From: an uncultured Clostridia bacterium | GTDB taxonomy: Bacteria; Bacillota; Clostridia; Christensenellales; Borkfalkiaceae | Reading direction: 5' to 3' | DNA length: 64,000 bases | Assembly (NCBI GenBank): GCA_944328495.1 | Contig: CALVHR010000010.1 | Location: forward strand, 1-64,000 | In this document: in pieces, positions 41,484 through 49,590 of the stretch | How the letters are laid out: every line of letters begins with the position of its first letter | Position numbering within the stretch: position 1 is the stretch's first letter | Program-made: the position numbers and the translations under genes | Notes under the pieces: model-generated | The model's database searches: none | What the model was told of the DNA's origin: nothing | Seen by the model: the letters and a program-made list of their open reading frames with translations, nothing else

Positions 41484-42461
41484 ATGGAACAAACGAAAAC
41501 GGTGATCGACGCGGGAAACCTCGACGATCTGCAAAAACTTTTGGGCACGTTTGACGAAAATCTGAACATTGTGACCCGCGAGCTGGGCGTGATGGCGCAG
41601 GTGGAAGGGGCACGCCTGAAAATTACGGGCGATGCAGAGAATGTCGCGCTTGCGCAGCGGGTCCTGGACGGTATTTTAAAACTCATCCGCGCGGGGGAAT
41701 CGGTGGATAAATCGCGCATCGTCTATTGCATCGAACTTGCAAGGGAAGGCAACCTCGACGATATCGAACAGGTGATGAGCGGGGTGGTCGCGATCACGTC
41801 GCGCGGCAAACAGATCAAGTGCAAGACGGTCGGTCAGAAAAAGTATGTCGACGCGATCAAAAACAATACGGTCGTGTTCGGCGTGGGGCCTGCGGGCACG
41901 GGCAAAACCTATCTTGCCGTCTGCCTCGCCGCGAGCGCGTACAAGGGCAAGCAGGTCGAGAAGATCATCCTGACCCGCCCCGCCGTGGAGGCGGGCGAAA
42001 AGCTCGGGTTTCTGCCCGGCGATCTGCAGACAAAGGTCGACCCGTACCTGCGGCCGCTCTATGACGCGCTGCAGGAGATGTTCGGCATGGAAAACTACCT
42101 TAAACTCATGGAAAAAGGGGTCATCGAGATCGCGCCGCTCGCGTATATGCGGGGCAGGACGCTTTCCAATGCGTTCATCATCCTCGATGAGGCGCAGAAC
42201 ACCACCTGCGAACAGATGAAGATGTTTTTGACGCGCATGGGCGACGGGAGCAAAGTAGTCGTCACAGGCGACGTCACCCAAATCGATCTGCCCGACGGCA
42301 AGCGCAGCGGGCTCAAACATGCCATTTCCATTCTGAAAAACATTGAAGGGATCGAGACGGTGACGCTGACGGCGAAAGACATCGTGCGCCATCCGCTGGT
42401 CATGCAGATCGTGCGCGCGTATGAGCGCGAGAATACGCGAGAGGAAAGGAAAAGAAGATGA
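41484..42461 (+). CDS. phoH: PhoH-like ATPase
   Basis: 325 residues. KH-like N-terminal part, then a P-loop domain: Walker A GPAGTGKT (135-142), RPAVEAGEKLGFLPGDL, and Walker B ILDEAQN with the following T-C-E-QMKMFLTRMG. Family members are linked to RNA metabolism with YbeY. Gene order yqfD-phoH-pgpH-ybeY-era is as in Bacillus. Overlaps the next gene by 4 bp. Confidence 0.95.
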   Translation: MEQTKTVIDAGNLDDLQKLLGTFDENLNIVTRELGVMAQVEGARLKITGDAENVALAQRVLDGILKLIRAGESVDKSRIVYCIELAREGNLDDIEQVMSGVVAITSRGKQIKCKTVGQKKYVDAIKNNTVVFGVGPAGTGKTYLAVCLAASAYKGKQVEKIILTRPAVEAGEKLGFLPGDLQTKVDPYLRPLYDALQEMFGMENYLKLMEKGVIEIAPLAYMRGRTLSNAFIILDEAQNTTCEQMKMFLTRMGDGSKVVVTGDVTQIDLPDGKRSGLKHAISILKNIEGIETVTLTAKDIVRHPLVMQIVRAYERENTREERKRR

Positions 42462-43948
42462 GATATACCGATCCCGTCGAAGTAAAAAAATTCGGAAAGA
42501 ACGAGTGCGCCAAGAGCATCTTTGTGTTTTTTCTCAATTACCTGCTCGTTCTCTTGATCGTCGCCATGTTCATTTGGATGAACACCATCGGGCAGGAAGG
42601 GGAAACGTTCCGCGCGTATGTCACCGAGCATTTCAACACCGTCGTCTATCTGATGGCGAGCATGCTCGTACTGTTTTTGACAGTTTATTTTTATTATTTT
42701 TTCGAAGATAAAGGGGTGCTTTGCGTTTCCAAAAGCATTTGGCTGATCTTTTTGCTTTTGGATGTGAGCATCATCATTTGCTATTTCTTCGGCTTTTTCT
42801 TCAATGTTTATTCGCGCCCGGTAGCGCTCCTTGCGCTCTTGGCGCTCACCCTTCTGGGACGGCGCGATGCGATCTTTCTGAACGTCATCTTTGCCCTGCA
42901 AATGTTCTCCATCGACAGTTTTACCAATTTTTCGGCGATCAACGATTATACGGAGGCGCTTCTCATCACGCCCTTGATGATCTTTTCGGCGGGCATGATC
43001 GCGATCTTTGTCGGAAGCAGAGTCAAGACCCGCCTGCGCTCGTTTTTGACGGGTTTTGCCGTATGCGTGCCCGTCATTGCACTCACCGCCTGCCTCGAAT
43101 ACGAACGCGGCACCGGCATGCTGTACCTGTTGTTGTACGGGCTGGAAGCGGGGGTGTTTTCCGCCGTGTTCTTCATGGCTCTTCTGCCTGCGTTTGAGGT
43201 GATGTTCAACTGCATCACCGATTATCGGCTGCGGGAGCTGACCGACCACGACGCGCCGCTCATGCGCGAACTCAAAGACCGAGCGCCGGGCACGTTCAAC
43301 CACAGCATCGTCGTGGCGCACCTCGCCGAAGCCTGTGCGATCGCGCTGGACGAGGACACCGCGCTGGCACGCGCGGCGGCGTATTATCACGACGTCGGCA
43401 AACTCCGCCAGCCCGAATATTTTACCGAAAACCAAACGGGGTATAACCCGCATAACGAGCTTTCGCCCGAACTTTCGGTCGACATCATCCGCTCGCACGC
43501 GAAGGACGGTTACGAACTCATCCGCTCCAAGCATTTGCCCAAAATGCTCGCCGATGTGGCGTTGCAGCATCACGGCACCATGCCCATCAAATATTTTTAC
43601 GCCCGTGCATTGAAAATGACGGACGGCGAGCTGAATATTGAAGATTTTTCGTATGCGGGGCCCAAGCCGCAGACGAAAATTGCGGCGATCGTGATGATCG
43701 CGGACGCGAGCGAGGCGATCTCGCGCACGCTGCCCGACCGCACGCCCGAAAAGGTTGAGAGCGCCGTGCGCGACATCATCGAGGAGCGCATGGATCTCGA
43801 TCAGTTTGACGAATGCGACATTACCATGAAAGATTTGACCGTGATCAAGGAAACCATCGTGAGCTGTCTGACGGGCGTCTATCACAGCCGCGTGCAATAT
43901 CCCAAACTTAAACTCAAACGCACCGAAGAGGAGAGCAAAAATGGCTGA
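42458..43948 (+). CDS. HD-domain membrane phosphohydrolase, PgpH-like but without the extracellular sensor domain
   Basis: 496 residues: one N-terminal helix (about 24-44), a short loop of about 20 residues, six to seven more helices (about 66-255), then an HD domain with AAYYHDVGKLRQPEYF (His311-Asp312), VLQHHG and further metal ligands. PgpH degrades cyclic di-AMP; typical PgpH is about 700 residues with a roughly 200-residue extracellular 7TMR-HDED domain between helix 1 and 2. That domain is missing here, so the activity is expected to be kept but the external input lost. The gene position is that of pgpH. Confidence 0.85.
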   Translation: MRYTDPVEVKKFGKNECAKSIFVFFLNYLLVLLIVAMFIWMNTIGQEGETFRAYVTEHFNTVVYLMASMLVLFLTVYFYYFFEDKGVLCVSKSIWLIFLLLDVSIIICYFFGFFFNVYSRPVALLALLALTLLGRRDAIFLNVIFALQMFSIDSFTNFSAINDYTEALLITPLMIFSAGMIAIFVGSRVKTRLRSFLTGFAVCVPVIALTACLEYERGTGMLYLLLYGLEAGVFSAVFFMALLPAFEVMFNCITDYRLRELTDHDAPLMRELKDRAPGTFNHSIVVAHLAEACAIALDEDTALARAAAYYHDVGKLRQPEYFTENQTGYNPHNELSPELSVDIIRSHAKDGYELIRSKHLPKMLADVALQHHGTMPIKYFYARALKMTDGELNIEDFSYAGPKPQTKIAAIVMIADASEAISRTLPDRTPEKVESAVRDIIEERMDLDQFDECDITMKDLTVIKETIVSCLTGVYHSRVQYPKLKLKRTEEESKNG

Positions 43949-44435
43949 ACTGATCGTTGACTGTGAAGACGAAAGCTTTGAAAGCGAATCGTTCGCGCGC
44001 TGCGCCGGCGAAGGCATCGACAGCGACGTGCCGCTTGCCGTCGAGATCGTATTTACCGACGGAGAGGGGATCCGCGAACTGAACGCGTCCGCGCGCGGCA
44101 AAGACGCCGTGACCGACGTGCTCAGCTTTCCCAATCTCGACGGCATAAAAGGGATGCCGCTGCGCGGGGAAGAACATCCTTTCGACATGGACGAAGAGGG
44201 CCGCCTGTTTTTAGGCAGCGTCGTCATCTGCCGCGAGCGCGCGGCGGAGCAGGCAGAGGAATACGGGCATTCTCTGCGCCGCGAGATCTATTATCTTGCC
44301 GTGCACGGGCTGTGCCATCTGCTGGGCTACGATCACGAAACGGAAGAGGAAAAAGCGGAAATGCGCGCGCGGGAGGAATCCATTCTGTCCCGTATGGGGA
44401 TCGTGCGCGAAGAAGGCGCAAAGGAGCAGGCATGA
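43941..44435 (+). CDS. ybeY: Endoribonuclease YbeY
   Basis: Metal-dependent RNase for 16S rRNA maturation and ribosome quality control. 164 residues; zinc motif HGLCHLLGYDH (His122, His126, His132) and TDVLSFP are intact. Overlaps pgpH by 8 bp and era by 4 bp; the dgkA and cdd genes that separate ybeY from era in Bacillus are absent. Confidence 0.95.
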   Translation: MAELIVDCEDESFESESFARCAGEGIDSDVPLAVEIVFTDGEGIRELNASARGKDAVTDVLSFPNLDGIKGMPLRGEEHPFDMDEEGRLFLGSVVICRERAAEQAEEYGHSLRREIYYLAVHGLCHLLGYDHETEEEKAEMRAREESILSRMGIVREEGAKEQA

Positions 44436-45334
44436 AGAGCGGATTTGTTGCCGTGATCGGCAAAGCCAATGCAGGCAAAAGCACGCTGGTGAACGTGCTT
44501 GTAGGCGAAAAAGTCGCCATCGTTTCCCCCAAACCGCAGACGACGCGCGACCGCATTCTCGGGGTGTGGAATACCGAAGGTGCGCAGGTCGCGTTTGTCG
44601 ATACGCCGGGGATCTATAAATCCAAAACGGCGCTGTCCGATCTGATGATGCGCACGGCGGAACAGTCCGCCAAGGACGTCGAACTCATTCTGTACGTTCA
44701 CGACGGACACAAGGGCATTGCCGATTCGGATATTTCTTTGATGAAGCATTATCTTGCGTTCGGGGTGCCCATGCTCGTCGCTTATACGAAGACGGACATC
44801 ATGCCCGAAGAGAACATTCCCGCCGATGCGAAGAGATTGTACGAAGAGGGGATCGAGTGCGACGTCGTGCCCGTTTCGGCGCGCCGCGGCAAGAACATGG
44901 ACAAGCTCAAAGCGGCGATCATTGAAAAATTGCCCGAGGGCGAGCCCCTCTTCCCCGAAGACGTGCTTTCGGACAAGAGCGAGAAGTTCATGATCGGCGA
45001 GATCATGCGCGAAAAGATCTTGCTGCGCTACGACAAGGAGATCCCGCACGGCGTCGCCGTGCTCGTGAACACGTTCAAAAAGCGGGAAGAGGGAAACCTG
45101 TACGATATCGATCTCGACATCATCTGCGAGAAGCCCAATCATAAGGCGATTTTGATCGGAAAACAGGGCAAAGCGCTCAAAGACACGCTGTCCTTTGCCC
45201 GCAAGAACATGGAGGAGTTTCTCGGCGCCAAAGTGTTTTTGACCGCATACGTCAAGGTCAAGGATGATTGGCGCGACAAAGCGAACTTGCTCAAAGAATA
45301 CGGCTACGAAGACGGTTCGCACACAGAATTTTGA
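44432..45334 (+). CDS. era: GTPase Era
   Basis: Binds the 3' end of 16S rRNA in 30S assembly. 300 residues from the ATG at 44432. G1 GKANAGKST (10-18), G2 region PQTTRDRILG, G3 DTPGIYK, G4 TKTD (in place of the usual NK-D), and a C-terminal KH domain with ERKNHKAILIGKQG-like segment (KPNHKAILIGKQGK). Last gene of the sporulation-ribosome operon; recO, common after era, does not follow. Confidence 0.96.
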   Translation: MKSGFVAVIGKANAGKSTLVNVLVGEKVAIVSPKPQTTRDRILGVWNTEGAQVAFVDTPGIYKSKTALSDLMMRTAEQSAKDVELILYVHDGHKGIADSDISLMKHYLAFGVPMLVAYTKTDIMPEENIPADAKRLYEEGIECDVVPVSARRGKNMDKLKAAIIEKLPEGEPLFPEDVLSDKSEKFMIGEIMREKILLRYDKEIPHGVAVLVNTFKKREEGNLYDIDLDIICEKPNHKAILIGKQGKALKDTLSFARKNMEEFLGAKVFLTAYVKVKDDWRDKANLLKEYGYEDGSHTEF

Positions 45335-45346
45335 GGTAAAAAGAAA

Positions 45347-45389
45347 CGGGGCGGAGGCGCTGTAAGCGCCTCCGCCCCGAAATTTTTTT
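45347..45389. terminator. Bidirectional terminator between era and thiT
   Basis: 15-bp stem 45347-45361 with 45365-45379, then AAATTTTTTT. Convergent genes on both sides. Confidence 0.9.
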
Positions 45390-45391
45390 GC

Positions 45392-46186
45392 TTAGGAGCG
45401 TTGTACGGGATCGGTTTTATCTGCTTGTTTAGACGCATCCGTTTGGGTCGCGGAAGGCTGATCGTCGGCAGGGGCGGCGTTTTTCGCGGTTGCGGCGGCA
45501 AAAACGCTCGGGCGAAGCATGTGCAAAAGCACATCCAGCGTTCCCGTCTTTGCGAGAATTACGAAGACGATCGCGCAGATCGCACCGTCGGGAATGACGT
45601 ACACAAGGTTGTAGAGCAGGCTGTAAACAAACGCGTTCGGCGTAGGCAGGTCGACCCAGATGGCGTCTTCGGCGAAATAGATCATGCCCGAGAACAGGTG
45701 CATGACGAAGCGCGCCATTACAGCGATCACCGTGCCGAGAATGACGTTCGTAAGCGTGGATTTGGTGAATTTGCGGGCAAATCCCATCAGGCCAACCATG
45801 GCGAACGCGAGGATATAATCGAGTACGAAAGTGAACGGCGTAAGGATGTACGGGCCCGAGATAAAATTAAGAACGCCGAAGATGATGCCGACGAGGAAAC
45901 CGCGCGGCGCTCCGAAAGCGTAAGCGTAAATGAGTACGGGGACCCAGCTTGCGAGCGTGATCGAACCGCCGTACATCACGGGCGAGACCTTGATGAAGGA
46001 AAGCACGAACGACGTTGCCAGGCACACGGCGGCATAGGCGAGCGACTTGGTGTCGAACTTTTTGCCGCGGGTCGCGAGGCAGATCGCAAGGACGATCACG
46101 GCGAGCAGTGCGACGGCGCCGATGGCGATGTACTGCACCAGGTCGGTCGTCTGTTCGCTCGCTTCCAAAAGGGAATTGAGAAACAT
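45392..46186 (-). CDS. thiT: Thiamine ECF transporter S component ThiT
   Basis: 264 residues from the ATG at 46186 (RBS AAAGGAGG). Hydrophobic helices: one leading helix (about 18-38) and about five to six in the S-component core (AAVCLATSFVLSFIK, GGSITLASWVPVLIYAYAFG, GFLVGIIFGVLNFISGPY). The GGS-T-ASWVP segment is typical of ThiT. The TPP riboswitch upstream supports thiamine as substrate. An Ala/Asp/Gln-rich tail of about 35 residues is extra. ECF energizing genes are elsewhere. Confidence 0.92.
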   Translation of the reverse strand: MFLNSLLEASEQTTDLVQYIAIGAVALLAVIVLAICLATRGKKFDTKSLAYAAVCLATSFVLSFIKVSPVMYGGSITLASWVPVLIYAYAFGAPRGFLVGIIFGVLNFISGPYILTPFTFVLDYILAFAMVGLMGFARKFTKSTLTNVILGTVIAVMARFVMHLFSGMIYFAEDAIWVDLPTPNAFVYSLLYNLVYVIPDGAICAIVFVILAKTGTLDVLLHMLRPSVFAAATAKNAAPADDQPSATQTDASKQADKTDPVQRS

Positions 46187-46215
46187 AAAAAAACCTCCTT
46201 TGTCCGCCGATGACG

Positions 46216-46248
46216 TATAAAAATACGGTGCCCCCTGCGGGAGCACCG
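46216..46248 (-). terminator. Regulatory terminator of the TPP riboswitch
   Basis: Reverse-strand hairpin CGGTGC-CCC type stem (46226-46248) followed by TATTTTTAT, between aptamer and thiT start. Confidence 0.8.
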
Positions 46249-46263
46249 ATACGATCTTTGAAA

Positions 46264-46333
46264 CCTCCCGTTCAAGCATTATCTTGTCCGGTTCAAAGGG
46301 TATAATCTCAGCTTTTTAAAGCACCCCCGGCGG
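46264..46333 (-). promoter_or_regulatory. TPP riboswitch (THI element)
   Basis: On the reverse strand the conserved blocks GGGGGTGC, GCTGAGA, ACCCTTTGAACC, GATAATGC and CGGGAGG appear in order. With the terminator at 46216-46248, thiamine pyrophosphate should switch off thiT. Confidence 0.93.
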
Positions 46334-46421
46334 ATATCTGATTGTATATTCACGCAGGCGAACCCGCCTGCCGCGAATGCGTTTTCCTGCGCACTTGGCG
46401 CGTTCTTTGAAAACCGTAAAA

Positions 46422-46450
46422 ATTATAGTATAAAGCGCCGCGAAAGTCAA
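46422..46450 (-). promoter_or_regulatory. Sigma-A promoter of thiT
   Basis: Reverse strand TTGACT (46450-46445), 17-bp spacer, TATAAT (46427-46422). Confidence 0.85.
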
Positions 46451-46459
46451 TCGTATGAA

Positions 46460-46488
46460 TTGATATAAATAAAAATTTATGTTACAAT
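46460..46488 (+). promoter_or_regulatory. Sigma-A promoter of the YfbR-like gene
   Basis: TTGATA (46460-46465), 17-bp spacer, TACAAT (46483-46488). Divergent to thiT; the two -35 boxes are 9 bp apart. Confidence 0.78.
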
Positions 46489-46525
46489 ACATACTGTATT
46501 TGTACAATATTGCGGAGGGGAAAGC

Positions 46526-47110
46526 ATGGCTTACAATTTTTACGCTTTTTTGGACAGAATGAAATACATACGGCGCTGGGCGCTCATGCGCTCTTCGCAG
46601 GAAGAAAATATCATGGAACATTCCCAGCAGGTGGCGATGTTTGCGCACGCGCTCGCCGTCATCGATACGGACGTGTTCAAACATTCCCCCGATATGCTCA
46701 AAACGGTGCTGTTTGCTCTGTATCATGAGAGCAGTGAGGTCATGACGGGCGATCTTCCCACGCCGATCAAGTACTATAACCCCGCCATTCGCGGCGCTTA
46801 CCGTCAGATCGAGGATTGCGCGACGGATAAACTTTTGTCCATGCTTCCCGACGAATTGCAAGGCGGCATTGCGCCGTACGTCAAGCCCGATGCCGACAGT
46901 TATGAGTATAAACTCGTCAAGGCGGCGGACAAATTGTCGGCGTACGTCAAGTGCCTGGAAGAACTCAAAGCGGGCAACGCCGAATTCAAAAAGGCAAAAG
47001 AGAGCATCGAACGCGAGCTCAAAGAAAAGAAAATGCCTTGCGTCGATTACTTTATGGAGAAATTTATACCCGGTTTTTCGCTTACTCTCGATGAAATGGA
47101 GGCGCTGTGA
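46526..47110 (+). CDS. YfbR-like 5'-deoxynucleotidase
   Basis: HD-domain phosphohydrolase that removes phosphate from deoxynucleoside monophosphates. 194 residues, alignable with YfbR: EENIMEHSQQVA (first metal His), YHESSEVMTGDLPTPIKYYN, VKAADKLSAYVKCLEEL, DYFMEKF-P-F. In YfbR the second motif is His-Asp; here it reads His-Glu, so one metal ligand is changed to a longer acid. RBS CGGAGGGG. Confidence 0.9.
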   Translation: MAYNFYAFLDRMKYIRRWALMRSSQEENIMEHSQQVAMFAHALAVIDTDVFKHSPDMLKTVLFALYHESSEVMTGDLPTPIKYYNPAIRGAYRQIEDCATDKLLSMLPDELQGGIAPYVKPDADSYEYKLVKAADKLSAYVKCLEELKAGNAEFKKAKESIERELKEKKMPCVDYFMEKFIPGFSLTLDEMEAL

Positions 47111-47141
47111 GAGTTATTTTTGCCAAAATATGACACGGAGA

Positions 47142-47170
47142 TTGCATTTTTGTCATACTTATGGTATACT
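47142..47170 (+). promoter_or_regulatory. Sigma-A promoter of the acyltransferase gene
   Basis: TTGCAT (47142-47147), 17-bp spacer, TATACT (47165-47170). Confidence 0.75.
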
Positions 47171-47200
47171 ATGTAATGAAAAACCATTATTCGGAATGAT

Positions 47201-48106
47201 ATGGCAAAGATAAATTACAAAGAGAGAGAAAAAGATCTGGAGAGGCGCGGGCTGTACGACGTGGATATGATCGAAGAGCACCGCTATTTCGATGCGATGG
47301 TCATCGACTCCGATTATAATTATCTGCCGACAAAAATCACCGAAAAATTGCGCCGATTGTATGTGCTGTCGGTCGTCAAGCTGGTCGGGCCGATCATTAC
47401 CTGGATCGGCATGGGCGCAAAAGTCAAAGGCAGGGAAAATTTGCGCGCTTTGGGGAAAAGCGGTGCCATTTCGGTGTGCAATCACGTGCACAATCTCGAT
47501 ACTCTTCTCATGAAAAATGCATTGGGGCCTTTCCGCGTGTTCCATACGGGGAACTATTATCTTTTAAAACGCGGATGGCTGGGCAAGATTTTCAAGTCGG
47601 GCGGCTTTTTACCCGTCGGTACGGAGATCTCGGATATCAAACGCTTGCAGGAAACGGTCGGAACGCTGGTTGGGTCAGGCAAAATCGTCAATTTTTATCC
47701 CGAGCACGCGCTGTGGCCGCGCTATGAAAATCTGCGCCCTTTCAAACCGGGAGCTTTCCGCTATGCGGTAAAGTTCGGCGTGCCCGTTCTTCCCGTGTTT
47801 ATTGAGTTTAAAATGACAAAACTGCGCCGCTTTCTGCGCCGCAAAAAGAAAATGATCGTGCACATTCTCCCCGCGATGTATGCGCCCGAAGGCGGCAGCG
47901 TGCGCGCCCGCGCAGAAGCGCTCGAACGGCAGGTTTTTGCCGCTATGTGTGCGGAAGGGGAACGCCTGTACGGAAGGAATGTTGACTGTCTGGCGCCTGA
48001 AAACCGTCCGCAGGAAGAGCCTTGCGGCGCGCGCAGGTCGGAAGCTGCGGCGGCAGTGTATCCCGAACAGGAGAGCGACGCTTTGCCCGCGCCGGAGCGT
48101 TCATAA
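47201..48106 (+). CDS. PlsC-type 1-acylglycerol-phosphate acyltransferase
   Basis: 301 residues. The acyltransferase HX4D motif is seen as NHVHNLD, followed by the FKSGGFLPVGTEIS and FYPEHALWPRYE blocks where the family has its lysophosphatidate-binding and PEG motifs, and FRYAVKFGVPVLPVFIEFK. Weak ribosome binding site (CGGA). Transfers an acyl chain to a lysophospholipid; a specialised role cannot be excluded because the N-terminal 60 residues and a C-terminal polar tail are not typical. Monocistronic. Confidence 0.85.
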   Translation: MAKINYKEREKDLERRGLYDVDMIEEHRYFDAMVIDSDYNYLPTKITEKLRRLYVLSVVKLVGPIITWIGMGAKVKGRENLRALGKSGAISVCNHVHNLDTLLMKNALGPFRVFHTGNYYLLKRGWLGKIFKSGGFLPVGTEISDIKRLQETVGTLVGSGKIVNFYPEHALWPRYENLRPFKPGAFRYAVKFGVPVLPVFIEFKMTKLRRFLRRKKKMIVHILPAMYAPEGGSVRARAEALERQVFAAMCAEGERLYGRNVDCLAPENRPQEEPCGARRSEAAAAVYPEQESDALPAPERS

Positions 48107-48156
48107 GCCTGCGGCATGCCGAGCAAAATCGGCCGATCTCGCATAAGTGAATGGAA

Positions 48157-48193
48157 AGTGCTGTCCGAAAGTTTTTCGGACAGCACTCTTTAT
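48157..48193 (+). terminator. Terminator of the acyltransferase gene
   Basis: 14-bp stem AGTGCTGTCCGAAA / TTTCGGACAGCACT, short loop, then CTTTAT. Confidence 0.85.
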
Positions 48194-48209
48194 GTTGCGG
48201 AGGAAACGG

Positions 48210-48238
48210 TTGCCTTTTTGATTTTAAAAGATTATAAT
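48210..48238 (+). promoter_or_regulatory. Sigma-A promoter of the MFS transporter gene
   Basis: TTGCCT (48210-48215), 17-bp spacer, TATAAT (48233-48238). Confidence 0.78.
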
Positions 48239-48262
48239 TAGAAAGGTTGTGAGGGAATATAT

Positions 48263-49555
48263 ATGACTTCAGCGGATTATCGGCGCACAAAGCGCGCGTG
48301 CTATTTTTCCTATTTTTCCATGACGTCGGTGTTTTGTTTGCCGCCGCTCTTGTTTGCGACTTTTCGTGAAAGCTACGGCATTTCTTTTACCCTTCTCGGA
48401 ACACTGGTCTTGGTCAATTTTCTCACGCAGCTCGGGATCGATCTGGTTTTTACGTTTTTTCATAAACATTTCAACTTAAAGATCGTCGTGCGCGTGATGC
48501 CGCTTTTGACTTCGGTCGGACTTTTCATCTACGCGCTTATTCCCATGTTTTTGCCGCAGTACGCATACGTCGGACTGCTTTGCGGTACCGTCGTGTTTTC
48601 CGTTTCGGCGGGGTTGAGCGAAGTTTTGCTCAGTCCGATCATAGCAGCCATTCCTTCGAAAAATCCCGAGCGCGACATGAGCCTTCTGCATTCGCTGTAT
48701 GCGGTCGGTTTGGTTTGGGTCATCTTGGTCAGCACCCTCTTTCTCCGTATATTCAGTACCGAAAACTGGATGTATCTGACCATTTTCTGGGCAGTGCTGC
48801 CGATCGTGTGCTTTGCCCTGTTTGCTCTTTCGCCCATGCCGCAGATACAGATCTCGCACGAAAAGGGGTCTTCCGAACAGGCAAAACGCCGAGTTTTCGG
48901 GCTTGCACTGTGCCTGGTTTGCATTTTTTTGGGCAGTGCCACAGAAAATTCCATGACGAACTGGATCTCCGTTTACATGGAAAGTGCGCTCGGCATCCCC
49001 AAGGTATGGGGCGATGTTTTGGGGATGGCCGTCTTTGCGGTCTTGCTCGGCCTGGGCAGAATGCTGTACGCAAAGTACGGGAGAAATATTTCTCTGATCA
49101 TGCTTTTGGGAATGATCGGGGCAACGGTATGTTATGTCGTTGCGGGAATTTCCCCCAATTTTGTCGTCGCGATGATAGCCTGTGTGCTTACAGGACTTTG
49201 CACGTCCATGCTTTGGCCGGGAACGCTCATCTTGATGGAAGAAAAGATGCCGCGCCTCGGCGTGGTCGCGTACGCGATGATGGCGGCGGGCGGCGATTTC
49301 GGCGCAGCAGTCGTGCCGCAGCTTGTGGGGGGCGTCGTGGATTCGGTATCGGCAAGCGGTTGGGCGGCAGAGTTGGGACAGACCCTTTCTCTTACTTCCG
49401 AACAAATCGGTATGAAAGCCGGTATGCTTACCGCCGCAATTTTTCCGCTAATAGGCATTTTTGTGCTTTTGGCGATGCGAAAGTTCTTTAAAAAGACGGA
49501 TGCTGGACAAAGTCTTTGCGAGCTTTCAAAAGAAGACGAAAATTTATCCGAATGA
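48263..49555 (+). CDS. MFS transporter
   Basis: 430 residues with about 12 hydrophobic helices in two halves separated by a charged loop (about residues 195-215, HEKGSSEQAKRR). The pattern ATENSMTNWISVYME and LGLGRMLYAKYG is found in FucP/sugar-permease-like MFS members. Substrate unknown, direction not clear. RBS GAAAGG... is moderate. Single-gene unit ended by a terminator shared with the convergent dipeptidase. Confidence 0.85.
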   Translation: MTSADYRRTKRACYFSYFSMTSVFCLPPLLFATFRESYGISFTLLGTLVLVNFLTQLGIDLVFTFFHKHFNLKIVVRVMPLLTSVGLFIYALIPMFLPQYAYVGLLCGTVVFSVSAGLSEVLLSPIIAAIPSKNPERDMSLLHSLYAVGLVWVILVSTLFLRIFSTENWMYLTIFWAVLPIVCFALFALSPMPQIQISHEKGSSEQAKRRVFGLALCLVCIFLGSATENSMTNWISVYMESALGIPKVWGDVLGMAVFAVLLGLGRMLYAKYGRNISLIMLLGMIGATVCYVVAGISPNFVVAMIACVLTGLCTSMLWPGTLILMEEKMPRLGVVAYAMMAAGGDFGAAVVPQLVGGVVDSVSASGWAAELGQTLSLTSEQIGMKAGMLTAAIFPLIGIFVLLAMRKFFKKTDAGQSLCELSKEDENLSE

Positions 49556-49590
49556 AAACAGCCCGGCGCTACACGCCGGGCTGTTTTTTC
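49555..49590. terminator. Bidirectional terminator between MFS gene and dipeptidase
   Basis: AAAACAGCCCGGCG / CGCCGGGCTGTTTT (14 bp), 5-nt loop. Confidence 0.9.

Noticed and set aside
42095-44227. Long reverse-strand frame opposite phoH, the PgpH-like gene and ybeY
   Set aside because: Shadow of three coupled genes with intact motifs.
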